From positions 32,570 through 96,569 of the forward strand of contig DBTT01000053.1 of assembly GCA_002307185.1 (NCBI GenBank): a stretch of 64,000 bases of DNA, written 5' to 3'. The notes under the pieces are model-generated. The model had not been told where the DNA came from, did not search any database, and saw only the letters and a program-made list of their open reading frames with translations. Positions 50,714 through 60,371 of this stretch are shown here, piece after piece. Source of the DNA: Bacteroidales bacterium UBA1309 (GTDB taxonomy: Bacteria > Bacteroidota > Bacteroidia > Bacteroidales > Dysgonomonadaceae). Made by a program: the position numbers and the translations under genes. Each line of letters starts with the position of its first letter. Within the stretch, counting starts at the first letter, position 1.

Positions 50714-52165
50714 ATGAAAAAAACGATGAATTTACATTTGAAAACGATCCTTTTGGCGCTGTTCCTATGTTTGGGCTTACAATCATTTTCTCAGTCAAAT
50801 GCCATTGATCAGGTTATTTGGTTTGTGGGAGACGAAGCAATATTGAAGTCGGATGTGGAAGGCGTTCGCTTGCAAATGCAAAGAGATGGCGAACATATGG
50901 AGGGAGATCCTTTTTGTTTTATTCCAGAACAGATTGCAATACAAAAACTATTTTTGCATCAGGCTAAGTTAGATAGTGTGGAGGTTCCTTTGTCTTCCGT
51001 TACCAAAGAGGTGAATCGAGAAATTGACGCATACATCAATCAAGCAGGATCCAAAGAAAAATTGGAAGAATATTCAGGCATGTCGGTTGCCGAATTGCGT
51101 GAACAAAAGATCGAACAGGTTCGTGAAGGTGAAATCGTGCGGCAAGTCAAAGCGAAGATTGTAGGTGACATAAAACTCACCCCCGCTGATATCCGCAATT
51201 ATTTCACGAAAATGCCTCAAGACAGCTTGCCTTATATTCCCACAACTGTGGAGGTGCAGATCATGACCTTTGAGCCTGAAATATCTCTCAAAGAAAAAGA
51301 TGCCGTGAAGGCGAAGTTGCGTGAATTGACAGATCGCATCAATAAAGGGGAAAGTTTTTCGACTCTTGCAATTATTTATTCCGAAGATGCCGGCTCGGCA
51401 AAGAAAGGCGGTGAACTCGGTTTTATGGGTAGGGCGCAATTAGACCCAGCTTTTTCGAGTGCCGGTTTTGCCTTGACCGATCCCAAGAAAGTTTCGAACA
51501 TTGTGGAAACGGAATACGGATACCACATCATTCAATTAATAGAAAAGCAAGGCGACCGTGCCAACTTCCGCCACATCTTATTAAAACCGAAAGTGGCTCA
51601 GGCGGATTTGGATTTGGCTATCCATCGAATGGATTCTGTGATGAACCTAATCAACAAGGATAGTTTGTTTTTCGATTCCATGTACAAGAGTAAAATGTTT
51701 GTACCCGAAGGAAAGCGGGGTAAACCAATGACTTTTGATGATGCCGTTGGGTATTTGTCTTTTGACAAAGAAACAAGGAATAACAAGGGTATCATGGTTA
51801 ACCAGAAAAGTGAAAATTCCTATTACTATGGAACACCCCGGTTTGAAATGAAAGATCTGAATGCGCAGGTTGCACTTGTTGTTGAAAAAATGAAGGTGGG
51901 CGAGATTTCCAAACCGTTCCAATTCATTGACGAAAGAACCGGAAAGAGTCAGGTGGCAGTCGTCAAATTAAGAAACCGCATTGATGGGCACAGAGCAAAT
52001 ATGAAAGACGATTATATTGCATTGAAAGGTATCGTTGAAAATGTAAAAAGAAATCAAGTCCTGGACAAATGGGTACAGAATAAAATCAAAAATACAAATA
52101 TCCGCATCATTGATGGATGGCAGAATTGTGATTTTCGTTACAAAGGCTGGATAAAGACCAATTGA
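50714..52165 (+). CDS. surA: SurA-like periplasmic chaperone / peptidylprolyl isomerase
   Basis: The ATG at 50714 (MKKTMNLHLKTILLALFLCLG) gives 483 residues. A TTG directly upstream is not needed. There is a signal peptide, a SurA N-terminal domain (IDQVIWFVGDEAILKSDVEG), and a PpiC parvulin domain at about 165-275 (YSEDAGSAKKGGELGFMGRAQLDPAF, TEYGYHIIQLIEKQGDR). A second, degenerate parvulin region follows. SurA escorts outer membrane proteins. The adjacent OstA-like gene fits the usual surA-lpt linkage. Confidence 0.88.
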   Translation: MKKTMNLHLKTILLALFLCLGLQSFSQSNAIDQVIWFVGDEAILKSDVEGVRLQMQRDGEHMEGDPFCFIPEQIAIQKLFLHQAKLDSVEVPLSSVTKEVNREIDAYINQAGSKEKLEEYSGMSVAELREQKIEQVREGEIVRQVKAKIVGDIKLTPADIRNYFTKMPQDSLPYIPTTVEVQIMTFEPEISLKEKDAVKAKLRELTDRINKGESFSTLAIIYSEDAGSAKKGGELGFMGRAQLDPAFSSAGFALTDPKKVSNIVETEYGYHIIQLIEKQGDRANFRHILLKPKVAQADLDLAIHRMDSVMNLINKDSLFFDSMYKSKMFVPEGKRGKPMTFDDAVGYLSFDKETRNNKGIMVNQKSENSYYYGTPRFEMKDLNAQVALVVEKMKVGEISKPFQFIDERTGKSQVAVVKLRNRIDGHRANMKDDYIALKGIVENVKRNQVLDKWVQNKIKNTNIRIIDGWQNCDFRYKGWIKTN

Positions 52166-52232
52166 TTTTTTCATTGTGCCAGAAAAATATCCTTCTATTC
52201 TTAAACTGTTTTTCAAGAAATGGCAAACTCGA

Positions 52233-53864
52233 ATGGATAAACGATTGTCAATCAAACTAGAAGAAATAAAACACAGGGCACCGTTGTTGGTTGTTCTGTG
52301 TTTCCTTGTTATATGTGCTTCTGCGGAAACTCTGTTTTCTGCATTACCTCCTGTCGTAAAGCCTAAAAGTTCGAAGAAAATAGAACTTCGAAAAGCACGC
52401 CTATGGGTTCAGCGCCTTAATTTTGAGCCCCTTGTCTTGATAGACAGTGTTGTCTTGGTTCATGAAGGTGCTATCATGTATTGCGACAGTGCCTATGTGT
52501 ATGATAAATCGAATTCGTTCGAAGCCTTTGGCAATGTCAAAATAAATCAGGGCGACACCCTCACCTTGGTCGGCGATTACATGTACTATGACGGCATGTA
52601 CCGTTTGGCAAAGATGAGGCGCAATGTGGTGTTGGAAGACAAAAAGATGAAAATGACCTTGTTTACCGACAGCCTCAATTTTGACCGGATCATGAACATC
52701 GCTTATTATTTCGATGGCGGAATGGTGGTTGACCCTGAAAATGAATTGACTTCAAGTTGGGGACAATACGAGCCTGCATTGAAGTTGGCTACCTTCCGTG
52801 ATAGTGTCAAGTTGGTGAATAAGAAGTTTGTCATCCATTCAGATACACTTCAATACAGCCCCCAAACACGAATAACGACAATCTTGGGTCCTTCCGTTGT
52901 GCAATCTGATAGCGGGACGATTTATACAAACCGAGGATGGTACAATACTGTCACCGAAGAGTCTATGTTGCTCAACCAATCGTTGGTGGTCAACAAACAA
53001 AAAAATCAGTTTCTGACAGGAGACACGATCTTTTTCAACCGGAGTAAATCCATCGGCGAAGTGTATGGGCACATGATTTTGCAAGATACGGTACGGAAGA
53101 TCATATTGAAAGGCGATCGCGGCCATTACGATGGCGCATTGAAATTTGCTTGGGCCTCTAAATTGGCGCAAGCATTGGAATATTCCCAAAAGGACACGCT
53201 TTATTTGCATGCCGACACGCTGCAAATGACTCCTGAAGGGAAATTTAGTCGATTGAAAGCGTTTCGTAAGGCGCGGTTCTTTCGAAATGATATTCAAGGT
53301 ATTGGCGATTCCATTCAATATAGTTCGAAAGATTCGGTGATGCACCTGTTTCGGGAGGCCGTTGTTTGGAACGACAATCACCAGGTCGCAGGCGATACCA
53401 TCCATGTCTATCGAAAAGATTCCGTGGTAGATCATATGATCGTTAAACGGGATGCCTATATTATGGAACAGATTGATTCCCTGAAGTTTAACCAGCTAAA
53501 AGGACGCACTATTACTGCCTTCATGGATGGCAGGCAATTGAGGCACGTGTTGGTGGAAGGGAGTGGCGAGTCAATTTTTTATCCGCAAGAAAAAGATGCG
53601 AGTTTTATTGGGCAAAACCAAACGGAAAGTGGATTTTTGGCAATTGACTTTGAGGATAAAAAAGTGAAGAAGCTAAAGCTGTGGCCCGAACCAAAGGCTA
53701 CGATGACACCTTTGCCGGAGCTGAAGCCCGAAAAACTGAGACTGAAGGACGTTTTTTGGCTAGACTATATGCGACCATTGAATAAGGACGATATTTTCCG
53801 GGTAGTGACCCGAAAAGCAGCGGATGCTGCTCCTAAACGGTCCGATCGATTTGCCGGCGAATAA
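52233..53864 (+). CDS. OstA-like protein (LptA/LptD N-terminal domain family)
   Basis: From the ATG at 52233 (MDKRLSIKLEEIKHRAPLL) the protein has 543 residues. A GTG 57 bases upstream is possible but would extend the cytoplasmic tail before the signal. After the signal, repeated OstA-like beta-jellyroll segments run over residues about 40-470 (GAIMYCDSAYVYDKSNSFEAFGNVKINQGDTL, later DSLNFDRIMNIAYYFDGG). Such proteins are thought to carry LPS across the periplasm. The gene lies 67 bases after surA, supporting a shared function in outer membrane assembly. Confidence 0.84.
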   Translation: MDKRLSIKLEEIKHRAPLLVVLCFLVICASAETLFSALPPVVKPKSSKKIELRKARLWVQRLNFEPLVLIDSVVLVHEGAIMYCDSAYVYDKSNSFEAFGNVKINQGDTLTLVGDYMYYDGMYRLAKMRRNVVLEDKKMKMTLFTDSLNFDRIMNIAYYFDGGMVVDPENELTSSWGQYEPALKLATFRDSVKLVNKKFVIHSDTLQYSPQTRITTILGPSVVQSDSGTIYTNRGWYNTVTEESMLLNQSLVVNKQKNQFLTGDTIFFNRSKSIGEVYGHMILQDTVRKIILKGDRGHYDGALKFAWASKLAQALEYSQKDTLYLHADTLQMTPEGKFSRLKAFRKARFFRNDIQGIGDSIQYSSKDSVMHLFREAVVWNDNHQVAGDTIHVYRKDSVVDHMIVKRDAYIMEQIDSLKFNQLKGRTITAFMDGRQLRHVLVEGSGESIFYPQEKDASFIGQNQTESGFLAIDFEDKKVKKLKLWPEPKATMTPLPELKPEKLRLKDVFWLDYMRPLNKDDIFRVVTRKAADAAPKRSDRFAGE

Positions 53865-53944
53865 TATGCTTTCAGGCATCGCTTGGCTGTTGTCGTTTAC
53901 AAAACTAAATTCATTCTTTCATTTTCAGAGAATACGAACTTCCT

Positions 53945-55810
53945 ATGAGTGACATAATACATCTTCTTCCTGATTCGATAGCCAACCAGATTGCTGCGGG
54001 TGAAGTAATTCAACGCCCGGCATCTGTGGTGAAAGAACTGGTGGAAAATGCCATCGATGCAGGTGCAAACGAAGTCCAGTTGATTGTCAAGGATGCCGGC
54101 CGAACACTGATCCAGGTCATCGACAACGGAAAAGGAATGTCATCAACCGATGCGCGTATGGCATTTGAACGTCATGCCACTTCGAAAATAAAATCAGCGA
54201 ACGACCTTTTTTCGCTTTCAACAATGGGCTTTCGCGGTGAAGCATTGCCTTCGATTGCTTCTGTCGCACAAGTAGAGCTTCGCACCAAACGGCACGAAGA
54301 CGAATTGGGTATTTGCCTCAAAATAGCCGGATCAAAAGTGGAATCGCAAGAGATTACTGCTTGCCCTTCTGGCTGCAACTTTGCGGTGCGTAATCTCTTT
54401 TTCAATGTCCCAGCCCGTCGTAAATTTCTGAAGGGGAATGACACAGAGAAGCGAAATATTCTAACTGAATTGGAGCGTATTGCTTTGGTGAATCCGGAGA
54501 TTGAATTCACCTTCATTGACAACGATGTGGAGGCCTTGAAATTTCCGGCTACAAATCTTCGCCAGCGGATTGTCCATGTGATGGGAAAAAGCTTTAATCA
54601 ACAACTGATCCCTGTGGAAATTGATACGGCTTTGGTGAAAATACAGGGCTTTGTGGGGAAACCGGAATCCGCCCGGAAAACAAGGACGCAACAATTCTTT
54701 TTCGTGAATGGTAGGTATATGCGGCATGCTTATTTTGCCAAAGCGGTGACGAATGCCTTTGAACCGCTGATTATTCCCGGTGAGAATCCCAATTTCTTCC
54801 TTTATTTGGAGGTGGCTCCCGACACGATTGATGTGAATATCCATCCAACAAAAACGGAAATTAAATTCGAAAACGAGCAGCCTATCTGGCAAATTATTTT
54901 TGCTATTGTAAAAGAAGCGTTAGGGCGTTCGAACGAGACACCGAGTATCGATTTCAACACGACAGATTCGGTGGATATTCCGATTTTTGACCCCACCCGG
55001 GAAGCCGTGCAACCTCAAGTTCGAGTGAATCCATCTTACAATCCGTTTAATTCTCCCCGTAGTGGCGGTTCGTCATACCAAAGTTCGAAACCTCGTTTTG
55101 ACTGGGAACATTTATACAACGGCTTTGAAGAAAAGCCGAATGATGATGTCTCTTCCGAAACGGTCTTCCACTCATCTTCTTCGATAAGCCAAATGCCTAT
55201 TGAGGATAAAACGGAGCAAAGTCGCCTGAATATTGACAGTGGTGATAGTGCCGGAATCCATTTCCAGTACAAGAACAGCTATATTCTTACTTCCGTTAAA
55301 TCAGGATTGATGATGATAGATCAGCATCGTGCACATATCTGTGTCTTGTTCTACCGTTTTATCGACCACATCCGTCGAAATAACGGCATTTCACAGCGGG
55401 TTTTGTTCCCCGAAATAGTTGAATTCACGGCTTCGGAAGCAGCGATGATCCCGTATATCGTTGATGATTTGCAAGCGATTGGATTTGAATTGTCCACTTT
55501 GGGAAACAACACTTTTTCCATCAGCGGTGTTCCTGCCGAAATAGGCCAAAGCAATCCCGTGGAATTGATAAGAAATATTGTTCACAAAAGTATTGATACG
55601 GGAAGCGATGTGAAGGAAGAGATTCAGGAATCGGTGGCTTTGTCTATCGCTTCTTCAAGTGCGATTGCTTATGGGCAAAGACTTTCTGATGAAGAAATAA
55701 CCCAGTTGATTAATCAACTTTTTGCAACACCTACACCCAATTTTACTCCTGATGGGCGTACGGTAATATCAATTTTGAAAGATACAGAGATCTCAAAACT
55801 GTTCAAATAA
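53945..55810 (+). CDS. mutL: DNA mismatch repair protein MutL
   Basis: This 621-residue protein has an N-terminal GHKL ATPase with NAIDAGANEVQL, DNGKGM and GFRGEALPSI, a middle domain, a low-complexity linker around 350-450, and a C-terminal dimerisation domain. The endonuclease motif DQHAxxExxxxE is degenerate (DQHRAHICVLFYRF) and the C-terminal CPHGRP is replaced by TPDGRT, so this MutL is probably not itself a nicking enzyme. It is 80 bases downstream of the OstA-like gene. Confidence 0.94.
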   Translation: MSDIIHLLPDSIANQIAAGEVIQRPASVVKELVENAIDAGANEVQLIVKDAGRTLIQVIDNGKGMSSTDARMAFERHATSKIKSANDLFSLSTMGFRGEALPSIASVAQVELRTKRHEDELGICLKIAGSKVESQEITACPSGCNFAVRNLFFNVPARRKFLKGNDTEKRNILTELERIALVNPEIEFTFIDNDVEALKFPATNLRQRIVHVMGKSFNQQLIPVEIDTALVKIQGFVGKPESARKTRTQQFFFVNGRYMRHAYFAKAVTNAFEPLIIPGENPNFFLYLEVAPDTIDVNIHPTKTEIKFENEQPIWQIIFAIVKEALGRSNETPSIDFNTTDSVDIPIFDPTREAVQPQVRVNPSYNPFNSPRSGGSSYQSSKPRFDWEHLYNGFEEKPNDDVSSETVFHSSSSISQMPIEDKTEQSRLNIDSGDSAGIHFQYKNSYILTSVKSGLMMIDQHRAHICVLFYRFIDHIRRNNGISQRVLFPEIVEFTASEAAMIPYIVDDLQAIGFELSTLGNNTFSISGVPAEIGQSNPVELIRNIVHKSIDTGSDVKEEIQESVALSIASSSAIAYGQRLSDEEITQLINQLFATPTPNFTPDGRTVISILKDTEISKLFK

Positions 55811-56181
55811 TTATAGAACTTACTTCGTGAAAAAATCAACGATAATGTAAGTTAAGGCGATTAGGAGGGAGATAATCTTTACCATAGTTGAAAACTAAAA
55901 AAATATACTATTTCTGATTTTTTGCAAATTTAATGAAAGAAAAATAGTACTGTTTGTTTTTCGGATAATAAATTTCAGTTGTTATGAAATTTTATTAATT
56001 GTAGCAAATTCGTTTAGTTATTTAGCTCTTTCTTCTTATCTATAATGGGGATGGTTATAAGCATACTCTTTTCCAACTCCTACTACTAGATGAGACAGAT
56101 TCACAAAGTAAGTAATATAAGGGCAATAGCAACTCCTTTAACCTCGCAATAAAGAAAGATAAACCACTGAACAAAAAATAA
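55811..56181. other. Intergenic region after mutL
   Basis: No gene is supported in these bases. The sequence is AT-rich and leads to the terminator at 56182-56223. Confidence 0.5.
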
Positions 56182-56223
56182 AAATAACCAGTTGGAAATT
56201 CCTAAAAAGCCAACTGGTTATTT
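56182..56223. terminator. Bidirectional terminator between mutL and the SDR gene
   Basis: AAATAACCAGTTGG (56182-56195) and CCAACTGGTTATTT (56210-56223) pair perfectly around a 14-base loop, with A/T-rich flanks on both sides. Confidence 0.75.
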
Positions 56224-56295
56224 CTTGCATACGGACGATTATTCATCTTGTGGCTTTCGCCTTTGGTGATTTATAGATTCCGTATTTTTTTGTTA

Positions 56296-57111
56296 TTACA
56301 CTCCGCTAAATGCGCTGAAGCCTCCGTCGATCGGAAGTAAAGCTCCCGTGATGAAGCTTGCAGCATCGGAACAAAGGAATTGCACGGCACCGTTCAATTC
56401 TTCGATGTCTCCGAAACGTCTCATGGGTGTTTTGGCAATCACTTTCACACTGCGTTCAGTCAATGATCCATCAGGATTGATGAGGATCGCACGGTTTTGA
56501 TCACCGATAAAGAATCCAGGCGCAATGGCGTTTACACGGATGCCATCACCAAACTTGATTGCCAAATCGGAAGCAAGCCATTGTGTGAAATTTGTGACAG
56601 CTGATTTTGCTGCTGAATATCCAGCCACACGGGTAATGGCGGAATAAGCAGTCATCGAAGAGATGTTTATGATGCTTCCTGTGCCTTGTTTGGCCATTAC
56701 TTTGCCAAATACATAGCTTGGATACACGGTTCCGTTCATATTCAGGTTAGTTGCTTTGTTCCAGCCTTCGATATCCATGTCGAAGAAGCATTGATCTGCG
56801 CTCAATGTCGCCGAAGGTATATTTCCACCGGCAATGTTCAACAAGATGTCGATGCGTCCCCATTTTTCAACGATCGTGTCAGCCGCTTTCTGAAGGCTCT
56901 CCAAATCCAGCACGTTTCCAATAATACCAATCGCTTCACCACCTAAATCGGTAAGTTCTTGTACTCGGGCATCCAAGTTCTCCTGGCGAATATCCATGGC
57001 CACCACTTTTGCTCCGGCTTTCACAAAACCTTTGGCTATGCTTCCACCCAATACTCCTCCGGCACCTGAAATCACGGCAACCTTTCCTGAAATACTAAAT
57101 ATTTCGTTCAT
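56296..57111 (-). CDS. SDR-family D-mannonate oxidoreductase (fructuronate reductase-like)
   Basis: This 271-residue Rossmann enzyme has the SDR cofactor loop VISGAGGVLGGSIAKGF, NIAGGNIPSA, the catalytic tyrosine-lysine YSAAKSAV and the C-terminal DGGFSAFSGV. Its position directly after uxuA makes D-fructuronate/D-mannonate interconversion the likely reaction. The gap to uxuA is 65 bases, consistent with one transcript. Confidence 0.82.
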   Translation of the reverse strand: MNEIFSISGKVAVISGAGGVLGGSIAKGFVKAGAKVVAMDIRQENLDARVQELTDLGGEAIGIIGNVLDLESLQKAADTIVEKWGRIDILLNIAGGNIPSATLSADQCFFDMDIEGWNKATNLNMNGTVYPSYVFGKVMAKQGTGSIINISSMTAYSAITRVAGYSAAKSAVTNFTQWLASDLAIKFGDGIRVNAIAPGFFIGDQNRAILINPDGSLTERSVKVIAKTPMRRFGDIEELNGAVQFLCSDAASFITGALLPIDGGFSAFSGV

Positions 57112-57176
57112 CTTTTTACTTTTATAAGTTGTTCTTTTTATTTTTTAATTGTTTACCAAAGCGTGGGTTACCACAA

Positions 57177-58349
57177 TTACTTCTGCAATTCGGTTTGTAC
57201 GGTTGCCATCACGCCGTCTATTTGACCCAATGCCAACATGCGGCCAAGAAATGAATAGCCAGGATTATACCCTTTTTCTTCGTCGTCAAGCAGCAGGCGA
57301 CCGTGATCTACGCGCATCGGCAGGCTTGGATTTTCTTTTTCGAATACGCGTACAACTTCTATCAGGTTGGCCCGGCCACCCAAGTGGGAAGCTTCGATGA
57401 AATTTCCGTTGGGTAAAACGTTGGTGCTTCTTAGGTGGACAAACTTAGTTCTGGATGCGTATTTCTTCGCCATCTTCGGGATGTCGTTGTGAATGCCGGC
57501 ACTGAGTGAACCGGCGCAGAAAGTTAGTCCGTTATGGGGATTGTCAACGGCTTTCAGAAACCAGTCGATGTCTTCTTCGTTGGTGACGATGCGGGGCAGA
57601 CCCAACAATTGGAAAGGGGGATCATCGGGATGCACGCACATCTGTATGTTCCATTCTTCACAAACGGGCATGATTCTTTCCAGAAAATATTTCAAGTTTT
57701 GACGCAAGCCATCTTTGTCGATGTCGTCATACAATGCCAGCAAGCTTTTGAAAATAGCCACCGGATTCAGGTCGTCTTCCTTGATGTTGCCGTTTACAAA
57801 GCTTTGCGTCTTGACAATCACAGAGTCTATGAGGTCGTTTTTTTCTTCTTCCGTGATGGTCTTTTTAAGTTCTTCTACTTTTGCCAAAATTTCGGGAGAG
57901 TAATCTTTTTCCGCCCCTTCTCTTTCCAGGATATGGATTTCAAAATAGGCAAATCTTGCTTTGTCGAAATAGAGCGATGAAGAGCCGTCTTCCCATTTAT
58001 GGAACAAATCGGTGCGAGCCCAATCGAGAACAGGCATGAAATTGTAGCACACTGTTGTAACTCCTGCCTTACCCAGATTCTCCAAGCTGACAATGTACTT
58101 GTCGATCAATTCGTCGCGATCTTTTCCTGCATATTTGATCGATTCGCTCACCGGGAGGCTTTCCACCACCGACCAGCGTAGTCCACGGCTTTCTATGTAG
58201 TTTTTAAGGTCGTTGATAGCTTCCAATGTCCATATTTCTCCATTCGGAATATCATGCAATGCAGTCACAATTCCTTCCACGCCGATTTGCTTGAGTTTTT
58301 CGAGCGCAATTTTGTCTTTTTTGCCAAACCATCGCCAAGTTTTCTCCAT
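57177..58349 (-). CDS. uxuA: Mannonate dehydratase
   Basis: This 390-residue protein starts MEKTWRWFGKKDKIALEKLKQIGVEGIVTALHDIP, the conserved family N-terminus, and carries CVHPDDPPFQLLGLPRIV, the metal-binding histidine-cysteine region FCAGSLSAG and VHLRSTNVLPNGNF. It dehydrates D-mannonate to 2-keto-3-deoxygluconate in hexuronate breakdown. A divergent AraC regulator and a repeat-bearing control region lie upstream. Confidence 0.93.
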   Translation of the reverse strand: MEKTWRWFGKKDKIALEKLKQIGVEGIVTALHDIPNGEIWTLEAINDLKNYIESRGLRWSVVESLPVSESIKYAGKDRDELIDKYIVSLENLGKAGVTTVCYNFMPVLDWARTDLFHKWEDGSSSLYFDKARFAYFEIHILEREGAEKDYSPEILAKVEELKKTITEEEKNDLIDSVIVKTQSFVNGNIKEDDLNPVAIFKSLLALYDDIDKDGLRQNLKYFLERIMPVCEEWNIQMCVHPDDPPFQLLGLPRIVTNEEDIDWFLKAVDNPHNGLTFCAGSLSAGIHNDIPKMAKKYASRTKFVHLRSTNVLPNGNFIEASHLGGRANLIEVVRVFEKENPSLPMRVDHGRLLLDDEEKGYNPGYSFLGRMLALGQIDGVMATVQTELQK

Positions 58350-58473
58350 AATATTAGTTCTATTTATTTAGTAAATAATCTACACGGCACCGATTGCATT
58401 TGTTATGGTCATCAACCATTCAAACAAAATAATGCCCCGACAATAAGCTGGGATTGACCCCAAAAAATAAAGT

Positions 58474-58481
58474 CAAAAATA
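58474..58481 (-). promoter_or_regulatory. -7 element of the uxuA promoter
   Basis: CAAAAATA reads TATTTTTG on the minus strand, 125 bases upstream of the uxuA start. No clear -33 element is seen, which fits dependence on an activator. Confidence 0.4.
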
Positions 58482-58508
58482 CATAGATAACGAGTATTTA
58501 TATATAGC

Positions 58509-58543
58509 TATATTTGCAAATAATGTGCGTATATTTGCAAGTA
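58509..58543. promoter_or_regulatory. Direct repeats in the uxuA-AraC divergent region
   Basis: TATATTTGCAAATA (58509-58522) and TATATTTGCAAGTA (58530-58543) are direct repeats 21 bases apart, two helical turns. This fits AraC-family binding. The words also resemble TAnnTTTG -7 elements, so one copy may be a promoter. Confidence 0.5.
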
Positions 58544-58568
58544 TTGTAGAAAAGATTAAAAGCGGTGG

Positions 58569-59441
58569 ATGATGAAAAAAATAATGAACGAAAAGTTGCC
58601 TATTTCGAGCCTTAACCCGATCAAAGCGCGACATTATGATTATAATTGCTTCACTTATCCTTGGCATTTTCACAGCCAATATGAAATTATGTACGTGAAG
58701 GAAGGGATGGGGCAATGCTTTGTGGGTGATGCCATTCAACGCTATTCGGATGGGGACTTGATCCTTTTTGGCACAAATCTTCCGCACTACATGAACAGCG
58801 ATGATATTTATAAAAATAAGGATGAGGACTTGCGGGTGAAGGGGACAATCGTCCAATTTGAAAAGGATTTCATGAGTTATTCTATCGACAACTATCCCCA
58901 GTTTTTTCACATCAAAATACTTCTCGATGAGGCGAGAAGGGGCCTTCATTTCCCAAAGGAAAGCTCGTCGGAAATCACCGGGTTATTGGTGAAGCTACCC
59001 GAAATGGAAGGGTTGGCGCAAGTGACAAGCCTGCTCACCCTGTTGCAAGAGATGGCCACATGCAAGGAGAGGGCTTTTCTGGCTTCTCCCCATTTCTACG
59101 ACTCGTTTCCGGAGCAAGGAGGCAGCCGTGTGGAGAAGATTATTTCTTTTATCAACGGGAATTACACACGCAATATTAGTTTGCAGGAAATTGCTTCGAT
59201 GGCGGCTATGAACCGGAGTGCGTTTTGCCGCTACTTCAAGGAGCAAACGGGCAAAACGTTTATGGAATATGTGATGGAGATGCGAATCGGGTATGCCTGT
59301 AAATTGCTTGCGATAGAAGAGATGAATATCTACAATATCAGCATGGAATGCGGCTTTGATTCGATTACCCATTTCAATCGCATTTTCAAACGTTCGATGA
59401 AATACACGCCGACACAGTATCAGAAAAACATTCTGAAGTGA
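58569..59441 (+). CDS. AraC-family transcriptional regulator, divergent from uxuA
   Basis: This 290-residue protein has an N-terminal cupin-like sensing domain (FTYPWHFHSQYEIMYVKEGMG, a typical sugar-binding start) and a C-terminal double helix-turn-helix (ISLQEIASMAAMNRSAFCRYFKEQTGKTF, then ECGFDSITHFNRIFKRSMKYTPTQYQK). Its divergent position suggests that it controls the hexuronate genes. The repeats at 58509-58543 between the two units are the likely binding site. Confidence 0.9.
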   Translation: MMKKIMNEKLPISSLNPIKARHYDYNCFTYPWHFHSQYEIMYVKEGMGQCFVGDAIQRYSDGDLILFGTNLPHYMNSDDIYKNKDEDLRVKGTIVQFEKDFMSYSIDNYPQFFHIKILLDEARRGLHFPKESSSEITGLLVKLPEMEGLAQVTSLLTLLQEMATCKERAFLASPHFYDSFPEQGGSRVEKIISFINGNYTRNISLQEIASMAAMNRSAFCRYFKEQTGKTFMEYVMEMRIGYACKLLAIEEMNIYNISMECGFDSITHFNRIFKRSMKYTPTQYQKNILK

Positions 59442-59511
59442 GAGCCGTTGGGCATGTGAACTGTGCGTGTGGAAAAATTGTAAATTAATTAATATCAAAA
59501 AGTTAAATATC

Positions 59512-59542
59512 TTTGTAAAACAGCATAAAGCTGATATATTTG
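59512..59542 (+). promoter_or_regulatory. Promoter of the membrane protein gene at 59627
   Basis: TTTG (59512-59515), a 19-base spacer and TATATTTG (59535-59542) match the consensus exactly, 84 bases upstream of the start. Confidence 0.8.
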
Positions 59543-59626
59543 CAATTCGGAAAACGAGTTGTTGTGTATTAAGTTCCAAATATGGGGCTTTTAGCGAAGT
59601 TACCGATACTATTTTAGAAAAAGATA

Positions 59627-60118
59627 ATGGGTAAAATAAAATCGATATTGATATTAGGGCTTCAAATCGTATCAACATTTATTGTCGCACTATCTATTTA
59701 TATGATTTTCGCGTTGCTTGACAATGATTTTGGCATGGACGGATTGTTTGGGCTTTTTGTTTTCCAACCGATCATCGGTATTCTTGCTTCTTGCTCCATT
59801 ATTGTGGCTTGTTTGCTCATCGGTCTTCCGATTCGGCTCAACAAGAGGATATACGATTGGTGGATAAATTATTTTTATATTGCACCAATTGGAATATTAA
59901 TTGGGATAGTATTGCTTATCCTTGCAACATACCCCAATTTTCAAGATACAGTATCTACAAGTATTGACGGACAGGAAGTGTTGAAACATATACCCAACCC
60001 AGTCTTGGCAACTATTGGCTGGATATTGGTGACATTCTCGATGTTGCACTCTTTTCCGTCAAAACGGTTGACTGATAGAATTACTTCTTTTTTGCAAAAG
60101 GCATTTAATGTTGCATAG
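59627..60118 (+). CDS. Small polytopic membrane protein, unrecognised
   Basis: This 163-residue protein has four hydrophobic segments (about 8-30, 38-65, 85-105 and 128-145) and no recognisable family motif. Short loops and a basic C-terminus (SKRLTDRITSFLQKAFNVA) suggest an inner membrane protein. It has a full promoter. Neither neighbour hints at its role. Confidence 0.65.
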   Translation: MGKIKSILILGLQIVSTFIVALSIYMIFALLDNDFGMDGLFGLFVFQPIIGILASCSIIVACLLIGLPIRLNKRIYDWWINYFYIAPIGILIGIVLLILATYPNFQDTVSTSIDGQEVLKHIPNPVLATIGWILVTFSMLHSFPSKRLTDRITSFLQKAFNVA

Positions 60119-60277
60119 CTGATCAACGTTAAATGACGTGAGAATTCGGTCGATGACAGAATTACAACAGGGATTATAAAAAACTGTCTTAAACATGTTT
60201 TTCTATAACCTATGACAACCCTTCGGGTTTAGTCTGTATCAAATGCGATAGCTTTTCCAATCTTCAGCTACCTAATC

Positions 60278-60319
60278 CGGCCTTTTCAACAAAGTTATTT
60301 CGGCCTTTTGAGCAAAGTT
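60278..60319. promoter_or_regulatory. 19-base direct repeats upstream of the SDR gene
   Basis: CGGCCTTTTCAACAAAGTT (60278-60296) and CGGCCTTTTGAGCAAAGTT (60301-60319) differ at two positions with a 23-base spacing. They lie just upstream of a TATCTTTG -7 element (60338-60345), which has no good -33 box, so they are good candidates for an activator site. Confidence 0.55.
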
Positions 60320-60371
60320 GTCGGAAAATATCCTCCCTATCTTTGTTCCATCAACATTAAAACAAATAAAC

